DNA of 64,000 nucleotides from Roseimicrobium sp. ORNL1. GTDB taxonomy: Bacteria; Verrucomicrobiota; Verrucomicrobiia; Verrucomicrobiales; Verrucomicrobiaceae. Position 1 is the first letter of the stretch. Each line of letters begins with the position of its first letter. This document shows, piece after piece, positions 60,219 through 64,000 of this stretch. Below the pieces are notes generated by a model. That model was not told the origin of the DNA. It ran no database searches and was given only the letters and a program-made list of their open reading frames with translations. Made by a program: the position numbers and the translations under genes. The stretch lies in contig NZ_CP049143.1 in assembly GCF_011044495.1 (NCBI RefSeq), forward strand, positions 2,790,001 to 2,854,000. Direction: 5' to 3'.

Positions 60219-62279
60219 TCAGGACTTCGCCTTGCCCTCCGGTTCACTCTTGTCATCGGCCGCCTTTTCCTTCGGCGAATCTTCTGCCGCTGGGGTGGCC
60301 TCACTGGCGCTGGATTTTGCCGGAGGCGGTTCGGACAGTGACACGGATGAAGGTTCTGGCGCGGATGGAATGGCGGTGGCCGTGGCCGTAGATGCTGCCA
60401 CCTCCGCATTCTCCTCCTTCGAGGCCGTGTCATCGCTCGTGCTCGCGCTTTCGTTCCCGCTTTCCTCCACGGTCTCTGTCGCCGCGGGTGGCGTCATGGT
60501 CACGGTGGAGGGCTCCGGCTGCGGTGCAGAAAATTCGCCATGCTTCAGCGCGTGCAGCACCTGCTGGCGCTCCTCACGCGACACTACCTGCGTGGCTTCC
60601 TCGCTCTGGCGCGAGTAGTTCAGTTCCTCCTGACGATGCAGGATGGCTGCTCCGGCACTGCCGCCGGCACCTGTCACGGCCATGTAGTGCACCGCACGCG
60701 AGTAGAATTCTCCGCGCGAGAGATGGCTGTCACTCAGGCTCTTCCACAGCCGGCGTGTGGGAGCCTCCGGGGAGTTTACGTGCGAGGTCCAGGCCATGGC
60801 ACCCAGCTTCGCGGCGACGATGAGCAGCAGCGCTCCGGCGGCGATGCAGTTCGCCATGAGGAAGCGGCGGTCGTTCTGAAGTGGCAGGCTCGTGGCGAAC
60901 CACGCGGCGCGGCGCGGCGTGATGGTCAGGATGTCGGTGAGCGCGGCTTTTACCGGCGGCACCTTCTCCTGCACTGCTGCCACCGAGCTGCTCTCACTGG
61001 CCGAGCTGGCAGCCGATGCGGGAGCCTCCGGGGTCGCGGCACCTTTCACCTTGATCGGCACCGCCTGGGTCTTCAGTACCACGTATTGTTTCTTCGCCGG
61101 GTTGAAGAAGGTGAATTCGAAGGGCGGGATTTCCTTCACCACCTTGTTCGGCAGCATGATCTGCGTGAAGCTCACGCGCTGGTCGCGTCCCCGCTGGACG
61201 AGCATGCTGTCATTGGGCTGGAATTTCCTCGCGGGATACAGCTTCCAGTTCTTCGGATCCGTCAGCGTGGGCACGGTCACGGAGTCGAAGTTCCCCGAGC
61301 CGCTGACCGTCAGTTCCACCGAGATGGGGTCGCCCACGTTCACCTCGAGCGGCTCCGCCACGAGGCTGATGGAGAACTCGCCCACGGCGCCGCTGAAAGT
61401 CCCCGGCTTGTTCTCCTTCGGCAGTGGCAGCACATTCAGCACGACCTCGCTGCTCTTCGCCTTGAACTTCCGCGTCTCCATCTGGTTGAAGTACTGCGGC
61501 GTGAAATTGTCCTGATTGGAGGACTGCACATCCACCAGCACCTCACAGGTGGCGGGTCCCAGCTTGAACTTGCCCGGCTTCAGCGCGGACACGGTGCTGT
61601 GGAAGACATTCGCCCGGTAGGGCACGCCGCCGATGCGCTGCACATTCTCCTCATCCGGCTGCAGGGGGAAGCGCTGCACCGCGAAGTTCTCCTTGGGCAG
61701 CTCAATCAAACCCGGACGGCGCAGCATGGTGCGACCGTGGATGTAGAGGTTCGCCGTGAGCGGCACCACTTCACCCTCGTAGAATTCGGTCTTCCCGGCT
61801 TCCAGGCTCAGGATGGGATCGAAGTCGGAGGAGGAGTTGTTCGGGTCATCCTTCACCACGAACTTGACCGCCTTCGTCGTGAAGATATCACCCCGGACCT
61901 CGATGTCCTGCGGCGGGATCATGTACGTGCCCTCGTTCTGCGCAGTGATCCTCCAGCTCATGGTCAGCGCCATCTGCACGCTGCCACCGATGGATACCGG
62001 CGCCTCACGATACTCCGCGGTGGGTTCCAGCAATTCCATGCCTTCCGGCAGGGAAGGGGGCGCATCCATCTTACTGGGCCGGCCATTGGCCACCGTGATG
62101 GTGAAGATGGCGGAGCCGCCCGGCGTGATCTGCGTAGGGCTGACCGACGCTGTGACCGAAGGCTGTGCCTGTGCGGACCCTGCGGCGGCGGCCAGCAGGC
62201 CCAGCATGACGAGCACACTCGACAGCAATGACAGGCCGTAGCGCGAAATGGAAGTGCCGGCGCTCGTGCTCGTGCTCAT
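60219..62279 (-). CDS. batD: BatD-like protein
   Basis: About 686 residues from the ATG at 62279; the open frame runs to 62384 and ATGs at 62339 and 62285 are alternatives. A signal peptide (LSLLSSVLVMLGLLAAAAGSAQA) is followed by several immunoglobulin-like beta domains (VSPTQITPGGSAIFTITVANG; LSLEAGKTEFYEGEVVPLTANLYIHG; EPLEVNVGDPISVELTVSGSGNFDSVTVPTL), a transmembrane helix (FLMANCIAAGALLLIVAAKLG) and a cytoplasmic helical region. The last about 120 residues are Ser/Ala/Glu/Pro-rich and disordered. BatD acts with the VWA proteins BatA/BatB in the cell envelope; the operon is tied to oxidative stress tolerance or to envelope integrity, depending on species. Confidence 0.88.
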   Translation of the reverse strand: MSTSTSAGTSISRYGLSLLSSVLVMLGLLAAAAGSAQAQPSVTASVSPTQITPGGSAIFTITVANGRPSKMDAPPSLPEGMELLEPTAEYREAPVSIGGSVQMALTMSWRITAQNEGTYMIPPQDIEVRGDIFTTKAVKFVVKDDPNNSSSDFDPILSLEAGKTEFYEGEVVPLTANLYIHGRTMLRRPGLIELPKENFAVQRFPLQPDEENVQRIGGVPYRANVFHSTVSALKPGKFKLGPATCEVLVDVQSSNQDNFTPQYFNQMETRKFKAKSSEVVLNVLPLPKENKPGTFSGAVGEFSISLVAEPLEVNVGDPISVELTVSGSGNFDSVTVPTLTDPKNWKLYPARKFQPNDSMLVQRGRDQRVSFTQIMLPNKVVKEIPPFEFTFFNPAKKQYVVLKTQAVPIKVKGAATPEAPASAASSASESSSVAAVQEKVPPVKAALTDILTITPRRAAWFATSLPLQNDRRFLMANCIAAGALLLIVAAKLGAMAWTSHVNSPEAPTRRLWKSLSDSHLSRGEFYSRAVHYMAVTGAGGSAGAAILHRQEELNYSRQSEEATQVVSREERQQVLHALKHGEFSAPQPEPSTVTMTPPAATETVEESGNESASTSDDTASKEENAEVAASTATATAIPSAPEPSSVSLSEPPPAKSSASEATPAAEDSPKEKAADDKSEPEGKAKS

Positions 62280-62440
62280 GCGCATCTCGCGCGATGCCCG
62301 CGCGAGCGTTGGGGTTTTTGGAAAAATGGAAAGAGACATCTCAACAAAACAAAGGGACCAAGCCTGGCGCACCAGAAGCTTCAATTAGTGACTCTCATGC
62401 CCTGCATACCGTTCACTGCTGACCACTGACCATTGACACT

Positions 62441-64000
62441 TTAATAATCCTTTCCCCCAAGGGCCCGCTCCCGCCGCATGAGATACTGGGTGGATTTCTG
62501 CTCATCCGAGTACATGCGCAGCATCGAGCGAGCTTCATAAGGGGTGTACCCGGTGCGGTCATTGCGCATGTGGTCGCCCTCGCCCTCGCCTTCTTTGCCG
62601 GGCTTCTCGTTCGGCTTGCTGCCCTGCTCACCAGCACGCAGCTCGCCTTCCAGAATCTCCTCTTGCCCCTCCTGCAGGGCGTCCGTGCGCTTGGGCTTTT
62701 TGTTCTCGTCGTTGCCGCCGTCCTGATCCTGCGGGGTCTTTTGTTCTCCTTCGCCCTCTTCTCCCTCGTCGTCGGGTTCGCCTTCACCCTTGCCCTGGCC
62801 TTTCTGTTTCTGCTTCTGCTTGCCCTTCTCGCCCTGTTGTTTCTGTTTCTCCTTCTGTTCGGCCAGCATGATCTTCACCTCGTCCAGACGCTTCTGCACG
62901 AGAGCGCGGTTCTCGGAGAGTTCCTTGTATTCGTCGGAATCCTTCTTCGCCAGACTCATCGCCGTATCGAAGTGGTCACGGGAATCCGTCCACGCCTTGA
63001 TGGTGGCTTCCAGGTCGGACTTCAGCAGCACCTCGCCCTGGCTGTAGAGCGCCGTGGCCAGGCCTCGCAGTGAGGGCTTCTGCACACCGGGATTGTGGGA
63101 CTTGAGTGCATCGCTGAAGGAGCGCACCGCCGTGTCATACTCCTTGAGCTGCAGCTCGGCGGCGCCCAGTCCGTAGTACAGCTCTCCCGCAGGGGCGACC
63201 AGCTCCTTGGACTGCAGCATCTTGGTGTAGGCTTCCTTCGCCTCCTTGTAGCGCTGTTCCTTGTAGTGATTCCGGGCCGTCTTCACCGCAGGAGCCACGG
63301 CTGCTTCCACGGAGGTCGGAGCGAGCGCGAACCAGCCGACGAGCAGCAGGGCGGCCACGGTGGCATGGGATGATGCCGTCAGTGGTGGCGGAGTCTGGTA
63401 CGAGTGCTGGTGTTGATGCACCGTGGCCCGCGGATCCACCGGCAGTACCGCCGTGTGCACCGGCCTCAGGTAGGAGGGACGCAGCAACTGGGAAAGCATG
63501 ATGCAGAATATACCCGCAAACAGCGGCCATTGATAGCGCTCAATGGGGCGGGAAAGGTGCTTGGACTTGTCATCGTGCCGGTCCAGGTTCGCCATGACCC
63601 GGTCCACAATGGTCTGGGTGAGGGGCTGGGAGGACAGCTCCACGTACTCGCCACCCGTGATGCGGGCTATCTCCCTCAAAAGCGCGGGTTCGAGCTTGGT
63701 TTTCACGATATTTCCATTCTCATCGCGAATGTAGCCGCCGTCGTTCAAGGGATTCGGGTCCGGAATCAGGGTGCCGTCCTGCGTGCCGACACCTACGGGC
63801 AGGATGATGATATTGAGGTCCGCCGCCTTCCTCGCGGCTTCCAGGGCGGCGTCATCTGTTTCCTGTCCGTCCGTGAAAATGACCAGTCCATGCCTCGTCC
63901 CACGCGACTTCTGGGCCGTCTCGACTGCGAGATTGATGGCCGATGCCACACTGCTGCCGCCTCGGGGAATGGTGGTGTGGTCCAGCGTCTGAAGCGTCTC
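62441..64000 (-). CDS. BatB-BatC fusion: VWA domain plus TPR (5' end outside window)
   Basis: The frame is open to the right edge (the visible N-terminal part reads ETLQTLDHTTIPRGGSSVASAINLAV), so the ATG at 63949 is only internal. The first about 110 residues are the C-terminal half of a von Willebrand A domain (GLVIFTDGQETDDAALEAARKAADLNIIILPVGVG), followed by a membrane helix (WPLFAGIFCIMLSQLL), a second helix, then TPR repeats (ARNHYKEQRYKEAKEAYTKMLQ; GELYYGLGAAELQLKEYDTAVRSFSDALK) and a Lys/Glu/Gln-rich disordered region. BatB and BatC are often separate genes; here they are fused. It precedes batD and batE in the same direction. Confidence 0.88.
   Translation of the reverse strand, partial: ETLQTLDHTTIPRGGSSVASAINLAVETAQKSRGTRHGLVIFTDGQETDDAALEAARKAADLNIIILPVGVGTQDGTLIPDPNPLNDGGYIRDENGNIVKTKLEPALLREIARITGGEYVELSSQPLTQTIVDRVMANLDRHDDKSKHLSRPIERYQWPLFAGIFCIMLSQLLRPSYLRPVHTAVLPVDPRATVHQHQHSYQTPPPLTASSHATVAALLLVGWFALAPTSVEAAVAPAVKTARNHYKEQRYKEAKEAYTKMLQSKELVAPAGELYYGLGAAELQLKEYDTAVRSFSDALKSHNPGVQKPSLRGLATALYSQGEVLLKSDLEATIKAWTDSRDHFDTAMSLAKKDSDEYKELSENRALVQKRLDEVKIMLAEQKEKQKQQGEKGKQKQKQKGQGKGEGEPDDEGEEGEGEQKTPQDQDGGNDENKKPKRTDALQEGQEEILEGELRAGEQGSKPNEKPGKEGEGEGDHMRNDRTGYTPYEARSMLRMYSDEQKSTQYLMRRERALGGKDY

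Noticed and set aside
60540-62231. 563-residue open frame opposite batD
   Set aside because: batD is supported by operon order and domains; the opposite frame is His/Arg-rich and featureless.

Overview
The window looks like a chromosomal segment of a GC-rich Verrucomicrobiota bacterium. I infer this from the 1195-residue PVC-type haem (CxxCH) dehydrogenase, the WD40/cytochrome-like protein with a long coiled-coil tail at the left edge, the Tat-exported Gfo/Idh oxidoreductase, the Bat aerotolerance operon and the many large exported proteins. No rRNA, tRNA, CRISPR array, phage or intact transposase gene was seen.

Layout. 1-2311: C-terminal coiled-coil part of a large protein. 3347-7546 (minus): YbeY, small membrane proteins and a PgpH-like HD phosphohydrolase. 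8575-15447 (minus): three tandem paralogues, each with a signal peptide, a beta-helix-like N-terminal half and a Lon-type (S16) Ser-Lys domain without an ATPase. 15814-16818: HldD. 19154-24123 (minus): four polysaccharide genes, three of them tightly coupled, for a UDP-L-6-deoxy-N-acetylhexosamine and its use. 25182-28119 (minus): discoidin-like lipoprotein, Gfo/Idh oxidoreductase and a membrane protein. 28412-32555 (plus): a likely RiPP locus with a Tat-leader precursor carrying seven W-(V/I)-N-R motifs, a SPASM-only partner and a radical SAM/SPASM maturase. 32994-42600: assorted small genes, an AsmA-like protein and an ABCG-type transporter. 42681-43087: a broken four-helix-bundle gene. 43186-45605: AraD and AraB. 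46100-52691: PVC haem dehydrogenase and a large exported protein. 53793-57053: inverse autotransporter with a beta-helix passenger. 57699-58502: alpha/beta hydrolase. 59275-64000: BatE, BatD and a BatB-BatC fusion cut by the window edge.

The second striking property is between the genes. Nearly every long intergenic gap is a mosaic of short palindromic repeats arranged as a nested mirror image (A-B-C-D ... D'-C'-B'-A'). At least eight unrelated repeat families show this layout, and paired arms share private variants. A two-hairpin unit of about 50 bp (GTTAGGC-loop-GCCTGAC, twice) occurs 18 times in full. Some mirrors enclose a gene.

The strongest candidates for an undescribed system are the W-x-N-R peptide locus with its SPASM-only partner, the exported Lon-like protease triplet (its middle member has Lys replaced by Arg), and the mirrored intergenic mosaics.
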